Positions 51,949 to 62,600 of a DNA stretch of 64,000 bases are shown piece by piece. The number at the start of each line of letters is the position of its first letter. Within the stretch, counting starts at the first letter, position 1. Below the pieces are notes generated by a model. It was given only the letters and a program-made list of their open reading frames with translations, had not been told where the DNA came from and made no database searches. The position numbers and the translations under genes were made by a program. The stretch comes from Stenotrophomonas maltophilia. Its GTDB lineage: Bacteria; Pseudomonadota; Gammaproteobacteria; Xanthomonadales; Xanthomonadaceae. Where the stretch lies: contig DGLB01000044.1 of the NCBI GenBank assembly GCA_002387845.1, positions 1 through 64,000 of the forward strand, given 5' to 3'.

Positions 51949-51953
51949 TTACT
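51929..51953. repeat. REP overlapping the cydC stop codon
   Basis: On the minus strand: GTAACGCCACGC-gtt-GCGTGGCGT. The TAA in the GTAA head is the cydC stop. Confidence 0.7.
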
Positions 51954-53621
51954 CGAGGTGGAGCCCGCCATCCCGCAGCCGATAGCTGCGATGCACAATC
52001 CCATCGGGCAGTTCGTCATGGGTGATCATCACCAGACTGCGCCCGCCCAGCGCAGCCACCATGTCGTGCAGCAGCGCCTGCGCGGTGTCCACGTCCAACC
52101 CTTCGGTCGGTTCATCCAGCAACAACACCGGTGCCTCACGCAGCAACGCACGCGCCAGCGCCAAGCGCCGTGCCTGCCCGGCCGACATCGTCGCGCCGTT
52201 CTCGCCCACCCACGCGTTCAAGCCGCCAATGCGGCGCGCCCACTCCGCCAAACGCACATCGGCCAACACCGCCCACAGCCGCGCGTCATCGGCCTGCGCA
52301 TCGCCCAGCCGCAGGTTCTCCGCCACCGTGCCAGCGAACACCGGTGCGTTCTGCGGCAACCACGCCATCTGCCGGTGCCATTCGGCCTGCGCAACCTCGC
52401 GGATGTCCACGCCACCGAACAGCACGCGCCCCTGGTCCGGATCCCACAAGCGCAGCAGCAACGACGACAACGTGGTCTTGCCACTGCCGCTGTCACCCCG
52501 CAGCGCGATGCGCTCGCCGGGCTGCACCTGCAGGTTCACGCCCTGCAGCAGCGCCCTGCCCTGCCCCGGCCAGCTGAACTGCACGTCCTGCAGTTCCAGC
52601 ACCGCCGCAGCCGACGGCACTGCCACCGGTTCCGCCGCGTCCGCTACGCCCGTCGGCTGGTCGACAATGTTTTCCAGCCGCGCCGCCGCCACCCGTCCGC
52701 TCAACCACGACTGCCACGCCAGCCCGATGCCGGCCCACAGTTCGATCAACGCCACGGTGAGAAACACCAGCGCCGCCGCATAGGCCGCGTCCACCCGACC
52801 CTGCTCAAACGCGAGCAGCGCCAGCCAGAGCATCGCCACCAGCCCGACCGAGGCGCACACCCCGTGCAGCGCATTGCCGGCGACCAGCCGCAGACGCCGA
52901 CGCCGGTCGCGCGAGCGCAACTGCTTGGCGGCCACGGTCACCCGCTGCCGCCAGTAATCCCGCGCCTGCAGCGCGGTGAGATCGGCCGCGCCTTCCAGTC
53001 CTTCGAAGGCATTGGCGCGCAGCTGCGCGCGGTGCAGTGCACGGTCCTGCTCGTGCGCGTCCGCGCCGCGTACGGTGAACCACGGCACCCCCACGCCGAT
53101 GACCAGCGCCAGCACCGCCAGCAGCAGCGCTGCCGGCGGATGGATCAGCGCCGCCGACCCCACCGCCGCCAGCGAAACACCGCCGAGGGCGATCAACGGG
53201 CCGATCGCCCGCACCAGCAGCCCGTCCACCTCGCCGATGTCGCTCAACAACCGCGCCAGCAGTTCACCGGTACGCACGCCGGCCAGCTTTGCCGGAGCCA
53301 GCGGCAGCGCACGGCGGAAAAACCACACGCGCAGGTCGCGCGCGATGCGCAGGGTGACGTCGTGACCGACCAGCTTCTCGAAATAGCGCGAGGCAATGCG
53401 CGCCATGGTCAGCCCACGGATACCGGCAGACGGCGAGAAGAAGTTGAACCCGCTGCCCAGCCCGGCCGCGCCGGCCAGCGCGGCCGCGGTGAGGAAACCA
53501 CCCGACAGCCCCAACAGCGCGGTGCCGGCCAGCATCGTGGTCCAGAGCAGCAGCACGGTGAGCAGCAGCCGGCCCTTGTGGCGGGCGAATACCTGCTTCA
53601 AACCCTCGGCGCGTTGGGCAC

Positions 53622-53625
<4 letters not shown>
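51949..53625 (-). CDS. cydC: CydC, subunit of the glutathione/cysteine ABC exporter for cytochrome bd assembly
   Basis: 558 residues from MSAQRAEGLKQVFARHKGRL (AGGAGG upstream; overlaps the cydD stop by ATGA). Fused type: six membrane helices, then an ABC ATPase with Walker A RGDSGSGKTTLSSLLLRLWD (about 357), signature MSAGQARRLALARALL (about 465), Walker B PVLLLDEPTEGLD and H-loop MITHDE. The signature has MSAGQ in place of LSGGE. CydDC exports reduced thiols to the periplasm and is needed for cytochrome bd, encoded divergently next door. The stop is formed by a REP. Confidence 0.93.
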
Positions 53626-55343
<1,718 letters not shown>

Positions 55344-55465
55344 AATGGATCACTGGCGGCCGCAAGGAGTTGCAAGACAGTGTAATCGGGTCCGGCATAC
55401 GCTCCCGGTGCGGCATGCGGTCGCAGGAGGGATGCCCAGCTTCCGCCACCCTGAATGCCGCTTCA

Positions 55466-55479
55466 TTGATCTGAATCAA
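55466..55479. promoter_or_regulatory. FNR/Anr box in the cydD-cydA intergenic region
   Basis: TTGAT-CTGA-ATCAA is a perfect match to the FNR-type consensus TTGATNNNNATCAA. Its centre is at 55472.5. A CAGAAT hexamer at 55502-55507 would place the cydA transcription start near 55514, 41.5 bp from the centre, the usual class II activation geometry. Low-oxygen induction of cydABX is therefore expected. The site could also act on the divergent cydDC. Confidence 0.8.
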
Positions 55480-55573
55480 GGCTCGTAGAAGTTGCCGGTC
55501 ACAGAATTCATCCCGTAGACCCCCCTTCCCGCCACCCCAAAACGGCAAAACCCCCCAACGAGGTAGCCAGGCC

Positions 55574-57163
55574 ATGATTGATTCGACAGTCGTAGAGCTG
55601 TCGCGGCTGCAATTTGCTTTGACCGCGATGTACCACTTCCTATTTGTTCCCCTCACGCTTGGCCTGTCCTTCATGGTGGCCATCATGGAAAGCGTGTACG
55701 TCATGACCCGCAAACAGGTCTGGCGTCAGATGACCCTGTTCTGGGGCACGCTGTTCGGCATCAACTTCGCCATCGGTGTCGCAACCGGCCTGGTGATGGA
55801 GTTCCAGTTCGGCATGAACTGGTCGTACTACAGCCACTACGTGGGTGACATCTTCGGTGCGCCGCTGGCCATCGAGGGCCTGATGGCATTCTTCCTGGAA
55901 GCCACCCTGATCGGCCTGTTCTTCTTCGGCTGGAAGCGGCTGAGCCCGGTCAAGCACCTGGCGGTGACCTGGTTCATGGCGCTGGGCACCAACCTGTCGG
56001 CGGTGTGGATCCTGATCGCCAACGGCTGGATGCAGAACCCCACGGGTGCGGTGTTCAACCCGGAAACCATGCGCATGGAAGTGGTGGACTTCGCCGCCGT
56101 GCTGTTCAACCCGGTCGCGCAGGCCAAGTTCGTGCACACGGTGAGCGCCGGCTACGTGACCGGTGCGATCTTCGTGATGGGCATCAGCGCCTTCTACCTG
56201 CTGCGCAACAAGCACAAGGACATGGCGCGCCGTTCGTTCGCGGTGGCGGCGGCGTTCGGCCTGCTGTCTTCGCTGAGCGTGGTGGTGCTGGGTGACGAGA
56301 GCGGCTATGCCGCCAGCGAACACCAGAAGATGAAGCTGGCCGCGATTGAAGCGATGTGGGAAACCGAGCGTGCCCCGGCCGACTTCACCGCCTTCGGCAT
56401 TCCGAACCAGGCCACGCAGAGCAATGACTTCGCGATCAAGATTCCCTATGTGATGGGCCTGATTGCCACGCGCTCGTTGAACCAGCCGATTCCGGGCATT
56501 CTGGAGCTGGTGGAACGTGCCGAACACCGCATCAAGGGCGGTCAGCTGGCTTACGGCGCGCTGGAGCGCATCCGCAAGGACAAGAACGACGTTGAAGCGC
56601 GTGAAATGTTCGACCGCCACTGGCAGGACCTGGGTCATGGCCTGCTGCTGAAGCGCTACCGCGATGACATCCTCAACGCCACCCCGGAAGAGATTTCCAA
56701 GGCGGCGATGGATACGGTGCCGCGCGTGGCCCCGCTGTTCTGGACCTTCCGCATCATGGCGGCGCTGGGCTTCTACCTGATCGCCTTCTTCGCCCTGGCC
56801 TTCTACTACTCGTGCCGCAACACCTTCCACGAGAAGCGTTGGTTCCTGAAGCTGGCGGTGTGGAGCATTCCGGCCCCGTGGATCGCGATTGAATGCGGCT
56901 GGTTCGTGGCCGAGTACGGCCGCCAGCCGTGGGCGGTGGACGGCGTGCTGCCGACCTTCTACGCCGCGTCGGGCCTGGCCCTGCACGAAATCCTGACCAC
57001 GCTGGCGGTGTTCACCATCACCTACACGATTCTGCTGGTGATTGAAGTGAAGCTGATGCTGAAGGCGATCCGTACCGGTCCGGCCGACATCCTTCCTTCG
57101 CTGCAGCCCGACCGCAAGCCGATTACCCCCATTGCCGCCGCACCGGCTTCCGGTCAGGCATAA
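55574..57163 (+). CDS. cydA: CydA, cytochrome bd ubiquinol oxidase subunit I
   Basis: 529 residues with nine membrane helices. Heme ligand His21 is in LQFALTAMYHFLFVPLTLG. The quinol-binding Q-loop is of the long E. coli type (MKLAAIEAMWETERAPADFT, then DLGHGLLLKRYRDD), distinguishing it from short-loop CIO oxidases. GWFVAEYGRQPWAVDGVLPT near residue 450 is the diagnostic GRQPW motif. It reduces O2 to water with high affinity and does not pump protons. First gene of cydABX. Confidence 0.97.
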   Translation: MIDSTVVELSRLQFALTAMYHFLFVPLTLGLSFMVAIMESVYVMTRKQVWRQMTLFWGTLFGINFAIGVATGLVMEFQFGMNWSYYSHYVGDIFGAPLAIEGLMAFFLEATLIGLFFFGWKRLSPVKHLAVTWFMALGTNLSAVWILIANGWMQNPTGAVFNPETMRMEVVDFAAVLFNPVAQAKFVHTVSAGYVTGAIFVMGISAFYLLRNKHKDMARRSFAVAAAFGLLSSLSVVVLGDESGYAASEHQKMKLAAIEAMWETERAPADFTAFGIPNQATQSNDFAIKIPYVMGLIATRSLNQPIPGILELVERAEHRIKGGQLAYGALERIRKDKNDVEAREMFDRHWQDLGHGLLLKRYRDDILNATPEEISKAAMDTVPRVAPLFWTFRIMAALGFYLIAFFALAFYYSCRNTFHEKRWFLKLAVWSIPAPWIAIECGWFVAEYGRQPWAVDGVLPTFYAASGLALHEILTTLAVFTITYTILLVIEVKLMLKAIRTGPADILPSLQPDRKPITPIAAAPASGQA

Positions 57164-57178
57164 GGCAGGAGACACACC

Positions 57179-58333
57179 ATGGAAATTCTTGGACTTGATT
57201 ACACCACGCTGCGCGTGATCTGGTGGCTGCTGCTGGGCATCCTGCTGGTGGGCTGGGCGGTGATGGACGGCTTCGACCTGGGCGTGGGCACCCTGCTTCC
57301 GTTCGTGGCGAAAACCGATGAAGAGCGCCGGCTGGTGATCAACACTGTCGGCCCGGTGTGGGAAGGCAACCAGGTGTGGCTGGTGCTGGGCGGTGGTGCG
57401 ATCTTCGCCGCCTGGCCGCCGCTGTATGCGGTGAGCTTCTCGGGCTTCTACCTGGCGATCTTCGCCATGCTGTTCGGCCTGATCCTGCGTCCGGTGGGCT
57501 TCAAGTACCGCAGCAAGATGCCCAGCCAGCGCTGGCGCAACAACTGGGACTGGGTGCTGTTCGTGGGCGGCCTGCTGCCGGCACTGATTTCCAGCGTGGC
57601 GGTGGGCAACGTGCTGCTGGGCGTGCCGTACCACTTCGATGACAGCATGCGCATCTTCTACACCGGCACGTTCTTCGGCCTGCTGACTCCGTTCGCGTTG
57701 ATTGCCGGCCTGGTGGGCGTGTGCATGATGGTGTCGCACGGTGCAGCGATGCTGGTGCTGAAGACTGACGGCCCGGTGGCGGAACGTTCGGCGCGCTACG
57801 GCAGCATTGCCGCGATCCTCAGCTTCGTGCTGTTCGCCGCGGCCGGCGTGTGGGTGGCGTTCGGCCTGCCGGGCTACCAGATCACCTCGCAGGTGGTGAC
57901 CGACGGCCCGACCAACCCGCTGCTGAAGACGGCAGAGATCGGTGCGGCGGCTGGCGGCTGGATGCGCAACTACAGCAGCATGCCGTGGACCTGGATCTTC
58001 CCGGTGCTGGGCCTGGGCGGTGCGCTGGCCAGCGCGGTGCTGCTGCGCAAGCGTCGTGGCATGGCGGCCTTCCTGGCCTCGGGTAGCTCGATTGCCGGCA
58101 TCATCCTCACCGTGGGCTTTGCGATCTTCCCGTTCCTGCTGCCCTCCAGCAGCCAGCCCAGCGGCAGCCTGACGGTGTGGGACAGCTCGTCCAGCCAGCT
58201 GACGCTGTTCATCATGCTGGTGGCGACGATCATCTTCCTGCCGATCATCCTGGCCTATACCAGCTGGGTGTACCGGGTGATGAAGGGCAAGACCACGGCC
58301 GAAGACATGGCCGACAACCCGAACGCATATTAA
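57179..58333 (+). CDS. cydB: CydB, cytochrome bd ubiquinol oxidase subunit II
   Basis: 384 residues, eight or nine membrane helices, starting MEILGLDYTTLRVIWWLLLG. Typical CydB motifs: GWAVMDGFDLGVGTLLPFV, NTVGPVWEGNQVWLVLGGGA, FRPVGFKYR-type loop (LRPVGFKYRSKMPSQRWRNN) and AYTSWVYRVMKGK at the C-terminus. It pairs with CydA. It starts 15 bp after the cydA stop with AGGAG upstream. Confidence 0.97.
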   Translation: MEILGLDYTTLRVIWWLLLGILLVGWAVMDGFDLGVGTLLPFVAKTDEERRLVINTVGPVWEGNQVWLVLGGGAIFAAWPPLYAVSFSGFYLAIFAMLFGLILRPVGFKYRSKMPSQRWRNNWDWVLFVGGLLPALISSVAVGNVLLGVPYHFDDSMRIFYTGTFFGLLTPFALIAGLVGVCMMVSHGAAMLVLKTDGPVAERSARYGSIAAILSFVLFAAAGVWVAFGLPGYQITSQVVTDGPTNPLLKTAEIGAAAGGWMRNYSSMPWTWIFPVLGLGGALASAVLLRKRRGMAAFLASGSSIAGIILTVGFAIFPFLLPSSSQPSGSLTVWDSSSSQLTLFIMLVATIIFLPIILAYTSWVYRVMKGKTTAEDMADNPNAY

Positions 58334-58344
58334 GGAGATCGAAC

Positions 58345-58446
58345 ATGTGGTATTTCGCCTGGATTCTCGGCACCGGCCTGGCTTCGGCTGCGGCCATCCT
58401 CAACGGCATGTGGTTCGAAGCCCGCGAGCAGGGCACGGCCGATTGA
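58345..58446 (+). CDS. cydX: CydX, small subunit of cytochrome bd oxidase
   Basis: 33 residues (MWYFAWILGTGLASAAAILN, then GMWFEAREQGTAD), too short for most gene finders. The MWYFxWILG start, single membrane helix and Glu in NGMWFE are the CydX/YbgT signature. It stabilises the hemes of CydAB. It begins 11 bp after cydB with AAGGAG upstream. Confidence 0.95.
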   Translation: MWYFAWILGTGLASAAAILNGMWFEAREQGTAD

Positions 58447-58500
58447 TGTGAAATAAAACTTGCCGGCAAGGTCTTCACACCGTATCCTTGTCGGCTCCTT

Positions 58501-58577
<77 letters not shown>

Positions 58578-58594
58578 CTTCGGTGGTCGCATTG

Positions 58595-58624
58595 AAGCCT
58601 GAAGCCACTGCTTCAGGCTTTTTT
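58595..58624 (+). terminator. Terminator after the first tRNA-Pro
   Basis: 11-bp stem AAGCCTGAAGC-CACT-GCTTCAGGCTT followed by a T tract. Confidence 0.85.
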
Positions 58625-58686
58625 GTCGAAGCGAGAGGCACCCCTTGCCGCCCAAGGGGGATGCCGATACAATAGGCGGCTCCTTA

Positions 58687-58763
<77 letters not shown>

Positions 58764-58779
58764 CTCAGTGGTCACATCA

Positions 58780-58812
58780 AGCCTGGAAGACGAACGTTTT
58801 CCGGGTTTTTTT
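58780..58812 (+). terminator. Terminator after the second tRNA-Pro
   Basis: CCTGGAA pairs with TTCCGGG (one G-T pair), followed by seven T. Confidence 0.7.
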
Positions 58813-58828
58813 GTGCCTGCAATTCCGA

Positions 58829-58855
58829 CGCCGGCCGGGCAGAACCCGGCGCTAC
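58829..58855. repeat. GTAG REP (minus orientation)
   Basis: GCCGGCCGGGC-aga-ACCCGGCGCTAC, just before the MFS transporter start. Confidence 0.65.
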
Positions 58856-58876
58856 GGGTGTCGGGTAAAATAGGCC

Positions 58877-60088
58877 ATGAATCACACCCCCTCACCTTCG
58901 TCGTCCCTGCTGCAGGGACGCGTGCTCGCGTTCGCCGCCATTCTGCTGGCCGCCTTCAATCTGCGCACCGCGGTGACCTCGATCACCCCGCTGCTCGACC
59001 ACCTCGGCCAGACCTTCAGCTTCGGCACCACCTTCACCGGCGTGCTCGGCATGCTGCCCAGCGCCGCGTTTGCCGTGTTCGGCATGGCCACGCCGATGCT
59101 GGCCCGCCGTTTGGGGCTTGAGCGCACCGCGTTGCTGGCGATGGGCCTGGCGGCGGTCGGGCTGGTGCTGCGCTCCTGCTCCGTGGGCGTGCTCAGCCTG
59201 CTGTTCGGCTCCATCGTCGCGCTGGCCGGCATGGGCATCGGCAATGTGGTGGTGCCGCCGCTGGTGAAGCGCTACTTCGCCAACCGGGTCGGCACCGTGA
59301 GCACGCTCTATATCACCGTGCTGCAGCTGGGCACCATGCTGCCGGCCCTGCTCGCCGTGCCGCTGGCCGAACAGGCCGGCTGGCGGGTTTCGCTCGGCAT
59401 CTGGTCGCTGCTGGCGGTGGCCGCCGCCCTGCCCTGGATGCTGCTGGCGCGCCGCCGCCCGCACCCGGACCCGCTGGAGCCGGCTGCAGATGCGAACGCC
59501 GCCCCGCACGGCAAGGTGTGGCGGACGCCGCTGGCCTGGGGTATGACCCTGATGTTCGGCATGACCTCGCTGATGACCTATTCGATGTTCACCTGGCTGC
59601 CGCGCATCGTGGTGGAAGCCGGGGCCTCGCATGCGTTCGGCGGGTTGATGGTGGCGGTGTTCGCCGCGCTGGGCGTGCTGCCGTCGCTGACCATGCCGGC
59701 GCTGGCGGTCCGGTTGCGTAATCCGTTCCCGCTGGTGCTGATCGGCGTGGGCGCGTTTGTGATCGCGTTTGCGGGGTTGTTGTTCGCGCCGATGAAGGCT
59801 CCCTGGTTGTGGGTGGGGTTGCTGGGGGTGGGGCCTTCGACCTTCCCGTTGGCGTTGACGCTGATCAACCTGCGTACGCGGACGCCGGCCGGGTCGGCCG
59901 CGTTGTCGGGGTTCATGCAGGGCGTGGGGTATTCCTTCAGTTGTCTGGGGCCGTTCCTGTTCGGATGGCTGCATGAGATGAGTGGCGCGTGGTATCTGCC
60001 GTTCGGCTTCCTGGCGGTGTGCCTTGTGGTGTTGTTGACGGCCTCGTGGGTGGCCTGCAAGCCGCAGAAGCTGGAAGACCAGTGGTGA
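58877..60088 (+). CDS. MFS transporter of the CynX/NimT type
   Basis: 403 residues with about twelve membrane helices. The first helix region contains AFNLRTAVTSITPLLDHLGQ, the hallmark NLR..v.si.P of the CynX (cyanate) and NimT/YeaN (2-nitroimidazole) group. ATPMLARRLGLERTALLAMG is the A-like loop between helices 2 and 3. Substrate unknown. A single gene flanked by REPs; a tRNA terminator precedes it. Confidence 0.85.
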   Translation: MNHTPSPSSSLLQGRVLAFAAILLAAFNLRTAVTSITPLLDHLGQTFSFGTTFTGVLGMLPSAAFAVFGMATPMLARRLGLERTALLAMGLAAVGLVLRSCSVGVLSLLFGSIVALAGMGIGNVVVPPLVKRYFANRVGTVSTLYITVLQLGTMLPALLAVPLAEQAGWRVSLGIWSLLAVAAALPWMLLARRRPHPDPLEPAADANAAPHGKVWRTPLAWGMTLMFGMTSLMTYSMFTWLPRIVVEAGASHAFGGLMVAVFAALGVLPSLTMPALAVRLRNPFPLVLIGVGAFVIAFAGLLFAPMKAPWLWVGLLGVGPSTFPLALTLINLRTRTPAGSAALSGFMQGVGYSFSCLGPFLFGWLHEMSGAWYLPFGFLAVCLVVLLTASWVACKPQKLEDQW

Positions 60089-60101
60089 TCCAGCACCACG
60101 A

Positions 60102-60162
60102 GGACACGCATGGCGTGTCCCTACGCGGGTCGCACGGGCGTAGTGACACGCCATGCGTGTCA
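60102..60162. repeat. Inverted pair of GTAG REPs
   Basis: REP 1 (60102-60124): GGACACGC-at-GGCGTGTCC then CTAC. REP 2 (60140-60162): GTAG then TGACACGC-cat-GCGTGTCA. Opposite orientations, 15 bp apart, downstream of the MFS gene. Confidence 0.8.
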
Positions 60163-60568
60163 CCGCGGTGCCCGATCCAAGCGACACCGTAAAGAATGCC
60201 GCACCTCCGCCGATATCCAGCATTGCACGCCCCCTCTACACACACCGTGCGCATCACCTGACGTAGCGTGTCCAAAACTGACCTGAGTGGCAGGTCAGTG
60301 CCAAACGACGAACCGGGACCGCCCTCAGGGTCCCGACATGCTGAACCGTTTCAGGGTGTACAGACCCCCGGAACTGCGCCGTGGCGGCGGCCGGAAGGTC
60401 TTGTTTATCAACAAGTTGAAAGAATTTCCGCGCTCGCTGGCCGATTCGCGGACTACCTTCCGTGTGTTAACGATTTGTAGACAAATGAGAAATCGGGCAG
60501 GATTGGCATGTGATGTGCGTCACATTTTTCGCACACCATTTTCTTTGAAAGGACGCTCCGGGGGCTCC
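60163..60568 (+). other. Long 5' region of the pga operon
   Basis: No credible gene. It holds two hairpins, CTGACCTG-agtgg-CAGGTCAG (60278-60298) and CGGGACC...GGTCCCG (60314-60335), which may form part of a leader or end upstream transcripts, and the Crp/Clp site at 60509-60524. Confidence 0.5.
60509..60524. promoter_or_regulatory. Crp/Clp binding site upstream of pgaA
   Basis: TGTGA-TGTGCG-TCACA is a perfect palindromic match to the CRP-type consensus TGTGAN6TCACA. It lies 44 bp before the pgaA start codon. In Xanthomonadaceae the CRP homologue Clp is controlled by cyclic di-GMP, so biofilm matrix genes under a Clp site make sense. Activation or repression cannot be decided from position alone. 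Confidence 0.75.
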
Positions 60569-62599
60569 ATGTACAACCATAGGCCGCTGACGCTCGCCGT
60601 CAGCCTGGCATGCGCCACGCTTTGCCTTTCCACCACCGCAACGGCCGCGACCCGCGCCGAGCACCTGGCGGAAATCAGTCAGTACCGCGACCAGGCCCAT
60701 TGGCTGGACGCGCTGGCCGCGATCGAACGCGCACAGCTCGACAACCCGAACGACGACCTGCTGTTCCGCCTGCAGGTGCTGACCCTGGCCGATATCGGCA
60801 ACGCACACCGCGCGTGGCAGCTGTACCAGCAGCGCCCGGACTTGTTCGATGCCGAACAGAAGCAGCGCTTCGAAGCCAACTACCTGGCCAAGCGGGTGGG
60901 CTGGAGCCTGGCCTACGGGGCGAGCGAAGACACCCGCCTGGACGAGGCCGAAGCCGCCTTGGCGCTGATGGACCGCACGCTGCAGCGTGAAGGGCTGACC
61001 GCGCAGACCGCGCCGCTGCGCGTGCGCTATGACCGCCTGATCCTGCTCAACCGCCTGGCCCACCACACCCAGGTGCGCGACGAGTACCGTGCATTGGTGG
61101 CGGAAGGCCACCCGATTCCGGATTACGTAAAGGCAGCCGTCGGCGATTCGCTGATGGCCACCCAGCACCCGGGTGAAGCGATTCCCCTGCTGGAAGCCGC
61201 ACTCAAGGCCGACCCGTCGCAGACCGAAGCGCATTCCGAGCTGGCCTATGCCTATCTGGAAGACGAACAGCCCACCGAGGCGATCAACCTGCTGAAGAAG
61301 TGGTCGGCTGCCGAGCCGGCGTGGCGCTGGGCCAATGGTGCGCGTGCGCCCTACCCCAACTGGCCGCGCTACGAAGCCGACCTCAACCTGGCGATGGTGC
61401 GCGCCTACACCGGCGACCTGCCGACCGCACAGCGCGACCTGGAAGCGATGCTGGAGATTGCCCCCGGCAACGGCGGCACCCAGTCTTCGCTGGGCAACGT
61501 GTACATGATGCGCGGCTGGCCGCGTCGCGGCCTGGAACGCTATGGCATGGCCACCACGCTGGACCCGCGTGACGTGTCGGCGCGCATTGGCCAGATCGAC
61601 GCCTATGGCGAACTGCAGCGTGACGACCTGGCCCGGCCGATCCACGACCAGCTGCTGGAGGCCTACCCCAACCAGCCCTCCGTGCAGCGCATGGAGCGGG
61701 GCTGGCGCGCACGCCGTGGCTGGCTGCTGCATGCCTATGCCGAGGGCGGCCGCAGCGAGGGCGGTGGCGGTGCCTCGCCGCTGGGCAACAACGACGGCAA
61801 ATATGGATTGGAGGTGCAGTCGCCGCTGCTGGACGACCGCTGGCGCGTGGTGGCCTTCGCCGACCGCCGCAGCGTGGACTTCCAGGACCAGACCATCCGC
61901 CCGCTGCGGCTGGGCCTGGGCACGCGCTACCGGTTCGGCCAGCTGGACGCGGAAGCCTTCGTCAACCGCGCCAATGACCACATCGGCGACACCGGACTGA
62001 GCGGCGGCGTGGGCTGGCAGTTCAATGACCGCTGGCACGCCGGCATCACCGCCGCGCGCAATGACGCCGACGCCTCGATGCAGGCCCGCGTGGCCGGGAT
62101 CACCGCCGACAGCGTGGCGGTGGCGGTGGACTACCACCGCAACGAGCGCTTCCAGTGGAGCATTGGCGGCAGCCAGTACCGCTACGACGACGGCAACCGC
62201 CGCGACACCGTGACCAGCAGCGTGGCGCAGCGCCTGCTCACCCGCCCGACCGTGCTGGTGGACGGCCTGGGCAGCGTGTACGCCAGCCACGGCAGCCTGG
62301 ACGACGTGCCCTACTTCAATCCGTCCGAAGACCGTTCGGTGGAGATCGGGCTGCGCGTGGACCAGCAGCTGTGGCGGCATTACGAGCGCCACTTCCGTCA
62401 TCGCTTGACGGTCTCGCTCGGCAACTACTGGCAGCAGGGCTACGGCAGCGCCCTGATTCCCTCGGCCGAGTACCGGCACGAGTGGCAGCTGGCCGACGGC
62501 CGCATCTTCGAATACGGCGTGAGCTGGTCGCGACCGGTCTACGACGGACAACGTGAACGACACATCGGCTTCGATGCCGGTCTGCGCTGGGGGCAATGA
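60569..62599 (+). CDS. pgaA: PgaA/HmsH, outer-membrane PNAG export porin
   Basis: 676 residues from MYNHRPLTLAVSLACATLCL; the signal peptide is cleaved near ATAATRAEH. Residues 30-430 are TPR-like helices (LSAYAYLEDEQPTEAINLLK-type repeats: HSELAYAYLEDEQPTEAINL, GNGGTQSSLGNVYMMRGWPR). The last about 280 residues form the 16-strand porin domain (YGLEVQSPLLDDRWRVVAFA, VGWQFNDRWHAGITAARND) ending in an aromatic-rich strand, HIGFDAGLRWGQ. It exports partly deacetylated poly-beta-1,6-N-acetylglucosamine. Upstream ATGs in the same frame have no signal peptide context and were not used. Confidence 0.9.
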   Translation: MYNHRPLTLAVSLACATLCLSTTATAATRAEHLAEISQYRDQAHWLDALAAIERAQLDNPNDDLLFRLQVLTLADIGNAHRAWQLYQQRPDLFDAEQKQRFEANYLAKRVGWSLAYGASEDTRLDEAEAALALMDRTLQREGLTAQTAPLRVRYDRLILLNRLAHHTQVRDEYRALVAEGHPIPDYVKAAVGDSLMATQHPGEAIPLLEAALKADPSQTEAHSELAYAYLEDEQPTEAINLLKKWSAAEPAWRWANGARAPYPNWPRYEADLNLAMVRAYTGDLPTAQRDLEAMLEIAPGNGGTQSSLGNVYMMRGWPRRGLERYGMATTLDPRDVSARIGQIDAYGELQRDDLARPIHDQLLEAYPNQPSVQRMERGWRARRGWLLHAYAEGGRSEGGGGASPLGNNDGKYGLEVQSPLLDDRWRVVAFADRRSVDFQDQTIRPLRLGLGTRYRFGQLDAEAFVNRANDHIGDTGLSGGVGWQFNDRWHAGITAARNDADASMQARVAGITADSVAVAVDYHRNERFQWSIGGSQYRYDDGNRRDTVTSSVAQRLLTRPTVLVDGLGSVYASHGSLDDVPYFNPSEDRSVEIGLRVDQQLWRHYERHFRHRLTVSLGNYWQQGYGSALIPSAEYRHEWQLADGRIFEYGVSWSRPVYDGQRERHIGFDAGLRWGQ

Positions 62600-62600
62600 G

